From contig NZ_JAYKZX010000003.1 of the NCBI RefSeq assembly GCF_035989265.1, positions 1,922,001-1,986,000 on the forward strand: a stretch of 64,000 nucleotides of DNA, in the 5' to 3' direction. Below, piece by piece: positions 17,997-26,130 of this stretch. Each line of letters starts with the position of its first letter. Position 1 is the stretch's first letter. A program made the position numbers and the translations under genes. Source of the DNA: Sphingobium sp. HWE2-09. Its GTDB lineage: Bacteria > Pseudomonadota > Alphaproteobacteria > Sphingomonadales > Sphingomonadaceae. The notes beneath the pieces were generated by a model that searched no databases, was not told the origin of the DNA, and saw only the letters and a program-made list of their open reading frames with translations.

Positions 17997-18653
17997 ATGG
18001 CTGTCCTCAAAGCCCCAATCAAAGTCCTGGTCGTCGATGACCATCCTCTGCTTCGCGACGGCATCTCCGCGCTGATTGGAAGTCAGAACGACGTTGCTTT
18101 GTGTGGGGAGGCGTCGAGCGGTGCCGAGGCGTTGGACCGCTACCGCGAGCTCCAACCTGACGTCACACTCATGGATCTCCAAATGCCGGTGATGAACGGC
18201 TTCGACGCGCTCGTCGCGATCCGATCGGAGTTTGCCGAGGCGCGGATCATCGTCCTCACAAACTACAGGGGAGATGTCCCGGCCCGAGCGCTGCTGCGCG
18301 CGGGCGCCAGCGGATATCTCCTCAAAAGCGGGGTTAGAGGGCAGTTGCTCGACGCGATCCGCAAGGTCCACGACGGCGGGACCTACGTGCAGAGCGAGAT
18401 CCTGGAGGATTTCGAACAGCACCCCGTCAGCGAGCACCTGAGCAGACGCGAGATCGCTATCATGAGAATGGTGGCACAGGGACTTACCAACAAGGAGATC
18501 GCCAAGGGCATCGGCGTCTCCACCGAGACAGTGAAGGTCGCCCTAAAGAATGTCTTCTTCAAACTCGACGCAAACGACCGTACGCAGGCTGCGATCACCG
18601 CAGCGCGACGGGGTTTTCTCGAACTCTCGACGCTAGAGCGGCCAGAAGCGTGA
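17997..18653 (+). CDS. NarL/LuxR-family response regulator
   Basis: Response regulator of 218 residues: receiver domain (acidic pocket Asp14/Asp15, phosphoacceptor Asp60 in TLMDLQMPVMNG, switch Lys in GYLLKSG) and a LuxR-type HTH (LSRREIAIMRMVAQGLTNKEIAKGIGVSTETVKVALKNVFFKL). It is convergent with the propeller histidine kinase, and the two coding ends overlap by 21 bp. That kinase is of the HisKA_3 type that partners NarL regulators, so they are likely a cognate pair. The operator 82 bp upstream, repeated before the kinase gene, suggests autoregulation. Confidence 0.92.
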   Translation: MAVLKAPIKVLVVDDHPLLRDGISALIGSQNDVALCGEASSGAEALDRYRELQPDVTLMDLQMPVMNGFDALVAIRSEFAEARIIVLTNYRGDVPARALLRAGASGYLLKSGVRGQLLDAIRKVHDGGTYVQSEILEDFEQHPVSEHLSRREIAIMRMVAQGLTNKEIAKGIGVSTETVKVALKNVFFKLDANDRTQAAITAARRGFLELSTLERPEA

Positions 18654-21600
18654 GAAGAAGCCTGCAGGTTTGTTGCCGTCGCGATAGGCGACGCCGCCAG
18701 GAACGTCGAGCACTACCTCAGTGCCCTCTCCCGCCTGGCTCCTGACGATGACAGAACCGCCTATGACCTGGGCACGCTCGCGCATGCCTACAAGTCCGAA
18801 GTGACCTTCTCGGCGCCCGCTGTCGAGGACGTCTTCGGAAATGCCACGGCCATCGTCGTGCACACGCAGCCTGAGTGAACGACGGCCATAGGAAGCAACC
18901 AGTTCGACCTCGGCGGCTCCCGCGTGCCTACCTATGTTGAAGAGCGCTTCCCCTACAATCGCCTTTATCTCGGCTAGTGCCAGTGGATGTATTTCCCGTG
19001 GCGACCCCAGCTCGACTATCTGGACGTCGATCGCGTCATCCAGCAGTGCATCGTCGACAGCATCCTGCAGAGTGCGACGCAGATCACCCGCCATGTCGCT
19101 GACGCGCAAGTCGCGGACGCTTTCCCGTCCCTGCATGACCAGATCATCGGCATGATCAAGAGCCTTCTCTAGGGAAAGGCGCTCCTCGCTACCTGCGGCG
19201 AGGCGATTGGCGATCGCCTGGATGCGGAACATGAAGCCCTGCACGCCCTGCAGCAGCGTGTCATGCAGGTCGCGGGCTATCGCTTCACGTTCCATGAGGC
19301 GTTGCTCCAGCCTCCCGCGCATCTGGGCCGCAACCTGCGCAGATCGGAGCCGGAGAAGGAACCAGATGACCAGAACTGCGGCAACGGCCAACACCACAGG
19401 GAACCAGATGGATTGCACGAAGGTAGGCACGACCTCGATGTCCACCGAGACGCCGTCCCGGTTCTCGATGCCGTCCTCATTAGTGCCGACAACTCTGAAG
19501 CGGTATCGCCCTGGAACCAGATTTGTATAGAACGCCTCGCGACGATGGCCACTCGACGTCCAACCGTGATCCTGACCCTCGAGCATGTACATCGCTTCGG
19601 TGCGATCGGGATTGGAAAGGCTAAGCACTGAGAAGTCGATCTCGATATCGGACTCGCCTGCCTTCAGCCTGATCGCCCTGGGATCACGGTATGAACGGTT
19701 GCCCACCCTGACTCGCGATACCCATAGCTCCGGCGCATGCATGTTACGAGTGAGCCTAGCTGGATCGATCCAGGCTACGCCTGCCTGGGTCGCGATCCAG
19801 ATCCTGCCGTCACCGCCTTGGACGATCGATCTCCTGCTATGATCATGGGGCAGGCTTGCAAGCCCGGAATCCTTGTCGAACAGCTCATACTTGGGGCGAT
19901 AGCCAGGATTCGAGAACGCGACCTCAGCCTCGGAGCGCGGAATCCTTATGATGCCGGCGCTTCCCGCGATCCAGTGATCCCCCCCGCGCGTAACGACAAT
20001 TCCATTGATGTTGACGAGGCTGGGGAGCCTGTCCTTGCGCAGCCGCTGCCAGCGTCCGCCGAAGAGACGCGCGACGCCATCGGGACCACCGACATAAAGG
20101 TCGACCCTTCCGACGCCCCTCGGAGGCGAGTAGAGTGTCACCGGCTGAGGATCCTGTATACTGAACGGCACCGACATCGCTCCGACATCAGGAGACGCGA
20201 CATATCTCAGCGTCCTGTAGCTCCACTGTGCCAGTACCTTTCCGTGCCGATCCTCGATCATGGACCGAGGACGGTAGTCGGGTCCGGTTTCGCCGAACAT
20301 GCGTTCCCAGCGCTCGCCCCGAAGGCGATACAGCCCCCCTCTCGCCACGCTGATCCAATAGTCGCCACGGGCATCGAACGCGCAGTCATACACTGTGATG
20401 TCCGTTGGCAGCATTGGCTTCGTGCCCACCATCCGCCCGTTTCTCAAAACATGTATCGTCCGGTACAGCGTGATCCAAATGTCTCTATTGGGAGCTTCGC
20501 AGATGGTACTAGGGCGCTGACCGGCAACCATCACGGATTTGGGATCGTCTCCCGGGCCGACGCGATAGATGCGGCTCGCCTCCGCGATGAAGACGCTGCC
20601 GTCGCGCGCTGAAAGAAGCTGATCACCGAAGACGTGCGGGTCGTCGAGTTCTGGCACGTCCACCACCGACGCACGGCGGAAGCGATCGATGCCTTTCTCC
20701 GTCCCGACCCAGATGTTGCCCTCAAGGTCCTGAATAAGACGCTCCGTCACATTGGATGTGAGGCCATTCTGATCTGTGAAGCGCTCCACGACCACTGATG
20801 CCTCGGATCGGTTGGAAGCGCCTCGGGGACTGGGACGCTGCACACGCTGAACACCGCGATATTCCGTCGCGACCCACAGGTTCCCATCCTGATCGAAGAT
20901 GGTAAAGCCCCTGATCTGCGGACGATCCGTCATGTAGGGAAACAGGACCCTTGGGGGAGACCCCCGCCCCTGCTCCCCCGTTATGGGATAGCTGCCCCGC
21001 TCGGTGCTAAGCCACACCCTCCCCGCCGGATCGATGGCCATGCGCGCGACAGTGTCGTTCCACGGCTTGCGGGGGAAAAATTGATTACGATTTAGGTCCA
21101 ACCTGAGAATCGCACTCGCGTGGGTAAGCCAGACGGCGCCAGCAGCATCCACCATCATGTCGAATGGATTGCCCGATGGAATTCCATCACGCCGGCCGTA
21201 CTGCTTCCACCTGCCATCCCTGTAACGAAACAGGGGATCGTCCTCGGCATCGCTCAGCACCCAGATCGCACCGTCCGGCCCTTCCCTCATCGTCGAGACA
21301 CGATGTGTGACCGGAGACGGGGGAAGCAGCCTGAGGACGCCACTTCGATAGATGGCGAAGCGATGAGACCCGGCAAAGTTGACCCAGACGTCTCCATTCC
21401 GGGCGACGAGCACTGCGGACGGGTGGCCTTCAATGCTCGGTCGTGGGGACTGGATGTGCTCGAACCGCGCACCATCGAACCGGTAGAGCCCTTGCACCGT
21501 CGCCAACCAAAGGTAGCCGTCCCGGCCCTGGGCAAGCGAATATATCTGCTTGGGGGCATCACGCTCGCGGCCCCACTTCTGATGGGTATATGTCGCGAAG

Positions 21601-21731
21601 GCCGCAGACGGCGACCCCGGCGGTGTCTGACCACCACTGGGCGAAGCCATCAGCAGGGCGAGCGCCAGCATCGGCGGCACGAACCTCACCAATCGCCTGA
21701 TCAACCCCCAGCACATGCCGCACTTGCCCAT
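18633..21731 (-). CDS. Two-component propeller sensor histidine kinase (HisKA_3)
   Basis: Membrane sensor kinase of 1032 residues. Order of domains: N-terminal signal or anchor helix (FVPPMLALALLMASPSGGQ), a long periplasmic beta-propeller built of Reg_prop repeats (IYSLAQGRDGYLWLATVQGLYRFDG and LIQDLEGNIWVGTEKGIDRF are clear units), a Y_Y_Y domain (YMLEGQDHGWTSSGH, then FYTNLVPGRYRFRV), a TM helix (SIWFPVVLAVAAVLVIWFLL), a HisKA_3 domain with the H-box AIARDLHDTLLQGVQG, and a HATPase_c domain (VHDDGRGIS; GHFGLVGMRERA). Such proteins usually sense ligands in the periplasm. Convergent with its likely partner regulator; a shared palindrome lies 183 bp upstream. Confidence 0.93.
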   Translation of the reverse strand: MGKCGMCWGLIRRLVRFVPPMLALALLMASPSGGQTPPGSPSAAFATYTHQKWGRERDAPKQIYSLAQGRDGYLWLATVQGLYRFDGARFEHIQSPRPSIEGHPSAVLVARNGDVWVNFAGSHRFAIYRSGVLRLLPPSPVTHRVSTMREGPDGAIWVLSDAEDDPLFRYRDGRWKQYGRRDGIPSGNPFDMMVDAAGAVWLTHASAILRLDLNRNQFFPRKPWNDTVARMAIDPAGRVWLSTERGSYPITGEQGRGSPPRVLFPYMTDRPQIRGFTIFDQDGNLWVATEYRGVQRVQRPSPRGASNRSEASVVVERFTDQNGLTSNVTERLIQDLEGNIWVGTEKGIDRFRRASVVDVPELDDPHVFGDQLLSARDGSVFIAEASRIYRVGPGDDPKSVMVAGQRPSTICEAPNRDIWITLYRTIHVLRNGRMVGTKPMLPTDITVYDCAFDARGDYWISVARGGLYRLRGERWERMFGETGPDYRPRSMIEDRHGKVLAQWSYRTLRYVASPDVGAMSVPFSIQDPQPVTLYSPPRGVGRVDLYVGGPDGVARLFGGRWQRLRKDRLPSLVNINGIVVTRGGDHWIAGSAGIIRIPRSEAEVAFSNPGYRPKYELFDKDSGLASLPHDHSRRSIVQGGDGRIWIATQAGVAWIDPARLTRNMHAPELWVSRVRVGNRSYRDPRAIRLKAGESDIEIDFSVLSLSNPDRTEAMYMLEGQDHGWTSSGHRREAFYTNLVPGRYRFRVVGTNEDGIENRDGVSVDIEVVPTFVQSIWFPVVLAVAAVLVIWFLLRLRSAQVAAQMRGRLEQRLMEREAIARDLHDTLLQGVQGFMFRIQAIANRLAAGSEERLSLEKALDHADDLVMQGRESVRDLRVSDMAGDLRRTLQDAVDDALLDDAIDVQIVELGSPREIHPLALAEIKAIVGEALFNIGRHAGAAEVELVASYGRRSLRLRVHDDGRGISEDVLDSGRREGHFGLVGMRERAQVIGGSVIVRSQAGEGTEVVLDVPGGVAYRDGNKPAGFFSRFWPL

Positions 21732-21913
21732 TCTTCATCAGCGACGCGGCGAGCCTGCGAAATCACCGAAATCGTCCAAGTCCACCTACACTCAGGCCCC
21801 CAGCCGGACAACGTGGGGGCGAACTTTCCGCCTTCCCTCATCGCGTCGCACCCTCCCGCTTGCGACCATTGAAGAACCCGCGGCTCCAAGTGACGCCTTC
21901 CTTTGTGCAACGA

Positions 21914-21931
21914 CATACCCAGATGGGTATG
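21914..21931. promoter_or_regulatory. palindromic operator TACCCA-N2-TGGGTA (copy 2)
   Basis: CATACCCAGATGGGTATG, a perfect 8-2-8 inverted repeat in the gap between the propeller kinase (minus strand, from 21731) and the AhpD-like gene (plus strand). Same core as the sites at 17901 and 40022. Apart from this site, the gap 21732-22174 has no recognisable gene. Confidence 0.65.
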
Positions 21932-22198
21932 GCCTTGAGGCCATCCGCATTTCAGGGGCTGTCGACTCGAATGCCTGCATATCTGCACTCCATATTCAAA
22001 GGGATCAGCAGACGACACGTCCAACCCTAAACCTAGACGACCGTATGAAAAGGTTTCGCCCTACACCTGATCGCTGGTCCCGATGGCCTGCGGCATGAAC
22101 CGTATGGACACCGAGTGACGACCGTCGCGAAGGCAAGAGATGAATCACAGTTTCCAGAGGAAAGGAAAAACGCCATGAATTGACTGAACTGGCCAGAA

Positions 22199-22621
22199 GT
22201 GGCGCCCGCCGGCGCTAAGGCTCTCTACGGGATGCACCATTACATCATGACCGGGACGAACCTTCCCGAGGAACTGATCCATCTCATCTTCCTGCGCGTC
22301 TCGCAGATCAATGGCTGCGCGCACTGCATCGACATCCACACGCGCGACCTGCTCAAGACCATGTCGATCGACAAGGTCGCCCTGGTGCCGGTATGGGAGG
22401 AAGTGCCGCACCTGTTTCCCGACCAGTACCGGGCTGCACTCGCTTGGGCCGAGGAAGTCACCAACGTCAGCGAGACGCATGCCTCCGATGAGGCCTACGC
22501 CGCTGCCGCAGAGGCGTTCGAACCCAAGGATCTCGTCGATCTGACCATCACCATCGCTGCGATGAACGCCTTCAACCGCCTGGGGGCGCCCTTCCGCCTG
22601 CCCGTCGCCGCCAAGCCCTGA
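22199..22621 (+). CDS. AhpD-like/carboxymuconolactone decarboxylase family protein
   Basis: AhpD-like protein of about 140 residues. The CxxC redox motif lies in INGCAHCIDIHTRDLLK, with the usual downstream EEVPHLFPDQYRAALAWAEEVTNV, then FEPKDLVDLTITIAAMNAFNRLGAPFRLP. Members act as peroxidase partners or gamma-carboxymuconolactone decarboxylases; this one looks like the redox type. Oddity: a good RBS (GAGGAAAGG) precedes an ATG at 22175, but codon 3 from it is TGA. Family members usually read LNWPEVAPAGAKAL with a start shortly before, as found here right after the TGA. Translation would therefore have to start at GTG 22199 or at CTG 22184. May be an impaired allele. Confidence 0.75.
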   Translation: MAPAGAKALYGMHHYIMTGTNLPEELIHLIFLRVSQINGCAHCIDIHTRDLLKTMSIDKVALVPVWEEVPHLFPDQYRAALAWAEEVTNVSETHASDEAYAAAAEAFEPKDLVDLTITIAAMNAFNRLGAPFRLPVAAKP

Positions 22622-22627
22622 TTGATC

Positions 22628-22652
22628 CCAGGCGCGGCGCAGCCGCGCCTGG
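22628..22652. terminator. strong hairpin after the AhpD-like gene
   Basis: Perfect 11-bp GC-rich stem with a 3-base loop (arms CCAGGCGCGGC and GCCGCGCCTGG) six bases after the AhpD-like stop codon. No T-run follows, so it may be a weak or factor-assisted terminator or an mRNA 3'-end stabiliser. Confidence 0.45.
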
Positions 22653-22680
22653 CCACGGGCCACGGCCGGAAGACAGAGCG

Positions 22681-23085
22681 ATGCGACGGACCATTCCGAT
22701 ACTAGCCGCGTTCCTCGGCCTATGTTCGATCGTGAATGCCAGCTTCATGATCTTCGACCCGGTCAACTGGTATTTCGCCGTTCCAGGCATCACGTCAACC
22801 GGCGCATTCAATCAGCACTTCATTCGTGACATCGGCATGATCTACGGCATGCTTGGAACATGCTTCCTGGTGGGTGCCTGGATGCCGATGCTTCGATGCC
22901 TCCTATGGACCCTGGGCACCATTTGGCTGGCAGCGCACGCAATATTCCACCTATGGGAGGCGGGCGCTGGCATCTGTGGTTCCGGAAGGCTCCTAATCGA
23001 CTTTCCACTCGTTATTCTGCCGGCGATCATCGGCGCAGCCATGAGTGGATGGGCCTTTTATCAGCGACCGCCTCCGTCGGCGTGA
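22681..23085 (+). CDS. four-helix membrane protein, unknown function
   Basis: Hydrophobic protein of 134 residues with about four TM segments: IPILAAFLGLCSIVNASFMIF, MIYGMLGTCFLVGAWM, LLWTLGTIWLAAHAIFHLWEAG and FPLVILPAIIGAAMSGWAF. Conserved-looking polar positions include FNQHFIRDIGMIYG and HAIFHLWEAG, with His residues in helices. No family recognised with confidence. It follows the AhpD-like gene and hairpin on the same strand, so it may share a redox-stress role. Confidence 0.75.
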   Translation: MRRTIPILAAFLGLCSIVNASFMIFDPVNWYFAVPGITSTGAFNQHFIRDIGMIYGMLGTCFLVGAWMPMLRCLLWTLGTIWLAAHAIFHLWEAGAGICGSGRLLIDFPLVILPAIIGAAMSGWAFYQRPPPSA

Positions 23086-23088
23086 TCC

Positions 23089-23508
23089 TCAACCCGCGCC
23101 CACCATCCGGTCGATGCCGCGCACCCCGATCGCCTCGACCTCCACGAGATAACCATGGTGCAGTTCCGATACGGGAACGACTGTGCGGGCCGGCTTGGAT
23201 GACCCGAGCTTCTCGGCATAGATCCGATTGAAGGCGGGCCAGTTTTCCACTCCTGCGATGTAGGCGGTCATCCTAACGATCCCTTCGAGGCCCACGTCGG
23301 CGGCCTTTAGGATCGCCAGGACGTTGTCGAGGGCCTGAGCGGCCTGCTCGTCGAAAGGAGCTTCGAAGGTGTGGCTTCCATCAGGTCGCTGACCCAACTG
23401 GCCAGAGACGAAGACGAGATCGCGCCATGCACTGCCTTGCGAATAATGGCCAGCAGGGCGCGGCGCGTCTTCGGTTGCTACGCTCTCGATTCCAGACGCC
23501 ATGTCCAT
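23089..23508 (-). CDS. RidA family (YjgF/YER057c) protein
   Basis: RidA-type protein of 139 residues, a family that hydrolyses reactive enamine/imine intermediates or acts in related deaminations. Segments are GHYSQGSAWRDLVFVSGQLGQRPDGS, then AAQALDNVLAILKAADVGLEGIVRMTAYIAG, and the C-terminal substrate-binding Arg and Glu in KPARTVVPVSELHHGYLVEVEAIGV. AGGAGATAGC precedes the ATG. It ends 3 bp from the convergent membrane protein gene. The 233 bases upstream (23509-23741) show no gene. Confidence 0.9.
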   Translation of the reverse strand: MDMASGIESVATEDAPRPAGHYSQGSAWRDLVFVSGQLGQRPDGSHTFEAPFDEQAAQALDNVLAILKAADVGLEGIVRMTAYIAGVENWPAFNRIYAEKLGSSKPARTVVPVSELHHGYLVEVEAIGVRGIDRMVGAG

Positions 23509-23741
23509 GCTATCTCCTGCAGACTGATCGGTTGTAGCGGTTTATAGCATTCGAGTGCATCATGTTATCATCCCAAGGTGCAGCCAAATGTCGAGGTAGC
23601 CGGACCCCGTGATCGGGTTGCACGGCGACTTCGGTGACTGGGGCCCGGGAATTTGTCCGGACCAGCGCCCCGCTCCTGCTGGTAAAAGCGACTGGACTGC
23701 GACATGTATCGATCGCCTCACACGCACATTCTGACGACCAA

Positions 23742-24587
23742 TCATCCGAGACTATAGGTCGCTATGTCTCCTGCAAGAAACGATGTCAGGGCGCGCGCCC
23801 GGGCGGGCATGGCTCTTGCAAAGGCGTGAGGCACCTGAACCGGGGCTGCCGTGAGGGATATCTCCGGCAACACTCTTTCAAGTCGCCCTGCGGCCAGGTC
23901 ATTTTCGACTGAGGCTTGCAGGATATGCGCGATGCCCAACCCGTTTCGTGCAGCGATCCTCAGGGCTTCGCCGCTATCCGTATCGAAAACACCGGTACAG
24001 GGTATGTACTCGGCGTCGAGAAAATGGATCGGGAATGGCCTGCCTGCGAGCATGTATCGAATGTGGTCGTGATTTTCCAGTGCAGCAACCGTCGCTGGCG
24101 CCCCACGTCGGGCAATATAGTCTGGAGAGGCCACCAGAACCATCGACAACATGCCGAGCGGCTTGGCGATAAGTCCGGTGTCGGCCACACGACCGACACG
24201 TAGAGCCATATCGAAGCCCTCCCTTATCATATCAACGCGGCGGTCGTTCATGTTGATCTCGAGGCGAATCCCGGGATGTGTCGGAAGAAATCTCTCGGTC
24301 ACGGCGTCGAGCAGCAAGCGGTCGAAGTCCGCTGGCATACTGATCCTAAGCGGCCCCGTCATCGGCGTGTCGCCACGAAGTTCGACGTCCGCTTACTGTA
24401 TCCCCCTGACCAGCGGAGCGACCCGGTCGAAATAGCCTTCGCCCTCAGCCGTCACGGCGAACGCGCGCGTCGAGCGCTGAAAGAGGCGGACGCCAAGACG
24501 AGCCTCCAGCCTCGCCATGCTCTTGGAGACCGCGGAAGGCGTACTGCCGAACGTCCTCGCAGCCGCCGTGAACGAACCTGCTTCCAC
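23742..24587 (-). pseudogene. LysR-family regulator, broken by a nonsense codon and 5' truncation
   Basis: LysR-type regulator in two pieces of one reading frame. The HTH part (24587-24393) reads VVEAGSFTAAARTFGSTPSAVSKSMARLEARLGVRLFQRST and stops at TAA (24393-24395) after LVRGIQ. The same frame resumes as ADVELRGDTPMTGPLRISMPADFD and continues as a complete substrate-binding domain to 23742, so a single codon change (perhaps GAA to TAA) interrupts it. The 5' end is also short: in frame upstream is only SIFNRVV and then the stop of the DUF4062 gene, so roughly the first dozen residues and the start codon are missing. This marks one edge of the defence-like island. Confidence 0.8.
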
Positions 24588-24611
24588 GACGCGGTTGAAG
24601 ATGCTGTTTCC

Positions 24612-25724
24612 TTACGAGAACTGCCGACGGAGCGGCACGAGGATGTCTTCGATCAGGGGGGTGCGATCCAGTCGGAGCGCAGCGCGTCGGATGACCATGG
24701 AGATCGGCGCCCGATCTATCTGACCCATCCCCATCTGAAGGGAGCCGCCCATGGAGTTTTGCTGCTCGCGTGTCTTCCAAGTGCGGTATTCGCTCCCTGA
24801 CACGAATGCCGCGATCCCGAGATGCGTTAGACGCTGTGTCGGATCGATGCGCTCCAGAGTCGCAGCAGCGTAGCGAAGTGCTGACTGGAGGCGTTCCCGC
24901 ACGATCTCCTCGATGATCAGCATGCCTCCGAACCCGCTCATCCGGTCCTTCGTCTCCGTGTCCTCGAGCGGAAGGCGGAACGCGGCCGCCCCCTGCTCGG
25001 TCAATCGGATTGATCCGCCTCGATCCTGCTTGATCAGGAGATCAGGACCATCGAGAGCCGTGACGCTTCCTTTAGTCCGGTCGAGGAGGCGGCTATCGCC
25101 GAACAGTGCCTTCTGCTGCAGTTCTTCCCCGAGGTCGGGGCTCTCCATCTCGATGGGGCGCAGTATCTGTTGGAAGGGGCCGCCGACGATCACGAGTTCG
25201 AGCATCGTTGTCGAATGCTGGTTCTGCCTTTCCGCCGGTATCAACGCCTTCGCCTTTGCGATTAGACCCTCCTGATCGACCGGGCCGGTCGCGATGGATA
25301 GGATGTAGTCGTGAAGTGATTGCGTGATGGCTTCGTGCAGATCGGCCGCATCCCTGAAGCCACGACGGAAAAGACCGCCTTCCCACGCCTGCACCTCATC
25401 GATGAAGGCGCTTTGTTCCGGCTGCGCCTCCATGCCCTGCTGGATGAATGCCAGGATGGGCTTCGTCCCGCGCGCCTCCCGATATTCCTGATGGGTGGCG
25501 GAGATCGCTGCGCCAGGGGGAACGAAACCGTAGTCCGGTCCGAGGATGAGGACGACGAGGTCGGCCGCCCGCACGCCCTGAAGGCAAGCAACCTGCGACG
25601 AGTTGGGCTGAGCGGGGAAGTCCTCAGCCATGATGACCTCGTTGCGCAAGGTCGTGATCGCCCGACGCGCCGTTTCGCGCATTGGCTCATAGCCCGTGAT
25701 CAGCGAACTGACGAACACCTTCAT
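24612..25724 (-). CDS. DUF4062 domain protein
   Basis: Protein of 370 residues with an N-terminal DUF4062 domain: MKVFVSSLITGYEPMRETARRAI, then MAEDFPAQPNSSQVACLQGVRAADLVVLILGPDYGF and ATHQEYREARGTKPILAFIQQG (about residues 1-140). DUF4062 is a TIR/SLOG-like Rossmann domain often fused to STAND or other effector modules in conflict systems; nucleotide binding is suspected but unproven. The C-terminal 220 residues are unfamiliar and may be a substrate or partner domain. The start has a GGAGC motif upstream. It is the last gene in the minus-strand half of the island, 83 bp after the small ubiquitin-like gene. Confidence 0.85.
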   Translation of the reverse strand: MKVFVSSLITGYEPMRETARRAITTLRNEVIMAEDFPAQPNSSQVACLQGVRAADLVVLILGPDYGFVPPGAAISATHQEYREARGTKPILAFIQQGMEAQPEQSAFIDEVQAWEGGLFRRGFRDAADLHEAITQSLHDYILSIATGPVDQEGLIAKAKALIPAERQNQHSTTMLELVIVGGPFQQILRPIEMESPDLGEELQQKALFGDSRLLDRTKGSVTALDGPDLLIKQDRGGSIRLTEQGAAAFRLPLEDTETKDRMSGFGGMLIIEEIVRERLQSALRYAAATLERIDPTQRLTHLGIAAFVSGSEYRTWKTREQQNSMGGSLQMGMGQIDRAPISMVIRRAALRLDRTPLIEDILVPLRRQFS

Positions 25725-25807
25725 CTACATGCTCCAATCTGCCTGTGCGGCGCATCTGCTACCAGTGTGGCAGTCGAACCGAGGTGACACCAGATCGATC
25801 CTTCAGC

Positions 25808-26068
25808 CTAGGCCGCCATCAGTTCGAAGGGCGACCAGTTGCGAGCGGCAGAGGTTTCGAAGAAGACAACGTCCTGCTCCGAGAGACGGATCAGCTGCTT
25901 CGGCTCGACCGCCACGCGCTCACCGGCGCGCACCATCCACACGAGACTGTCCACGGGGCAGTTTGCCCGTGCAAGAAGAGAAGCGGTGTCGATCACTTCG
26001 GCGTCGATGCCGAGGAGCTGACCGTCAATGTCGACGATGTGGCGCAGTCCGATATCCGAGAAACCCAT
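25808..26068 (-). CDS. small protein resembling a multiubiquitin/beta-grasp domain
   Basis: Protein of 86 residues with a clear RBS (AAGGAGAT) six bases before the ATG. The pattern LRHIVDIDGQLLGID, then VIDTASLLARANCPVDSLVWMVRAGERVAVEP and KQLIRLSEQDVVFFETS resembles the prokaryotic multiubiquitin domain: a beta strand with DGQ, a helix with LLxxAxxPxD, then GE, a Leu/Asp pair and a final FF strand. The end is FELMAA, without a C-terminal diglycine, so conjugation in the classical way is not supported. Resemblance judged by eye; it could be another beta-grasp-like family. Its operator-like repeat lies 44 bp upstream, separating it from the helicase gene. Confidence 0.6.
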   Translation of the reverse strand: MGFSDIGLRHIVDIDGQLLGIDAEVIDTASLLARANCPVDSLVWMVRAGERVAVEPKQLIRLSEQDVVFFETSAARNWSPFELMAA

Positions 26069-26111
26069 TTCTGATCTCCTTCTTCCGATGAATAGGAGAT
26101 TCGCACGCGCA

Positions 26112-26130
26112 GGTGTCAGAAGCTGTCACC
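26112..26130. promoter_or_regulatory. island operator, copy 1
   Basis: GGTGTCAGAAGCTGTCACC, an 8-3-8 inverted repeat with one mismatched pair. It overlaps the helicase stop codon and lies 44 bp before the ubiquitin-like gene start, so that gene and the DUF4062 gene may have their own promoter. It matches the repeats at 29487 and 30801. Confidence 0.65.

Noticed and set aside
19530..19545. Half-site TACCCATA inside the propeller kinase gene, and another near 30705
   Set aside because: Only one arm of the TACCCA-N2-TGGGTA palindrome is present; not counted as operators.
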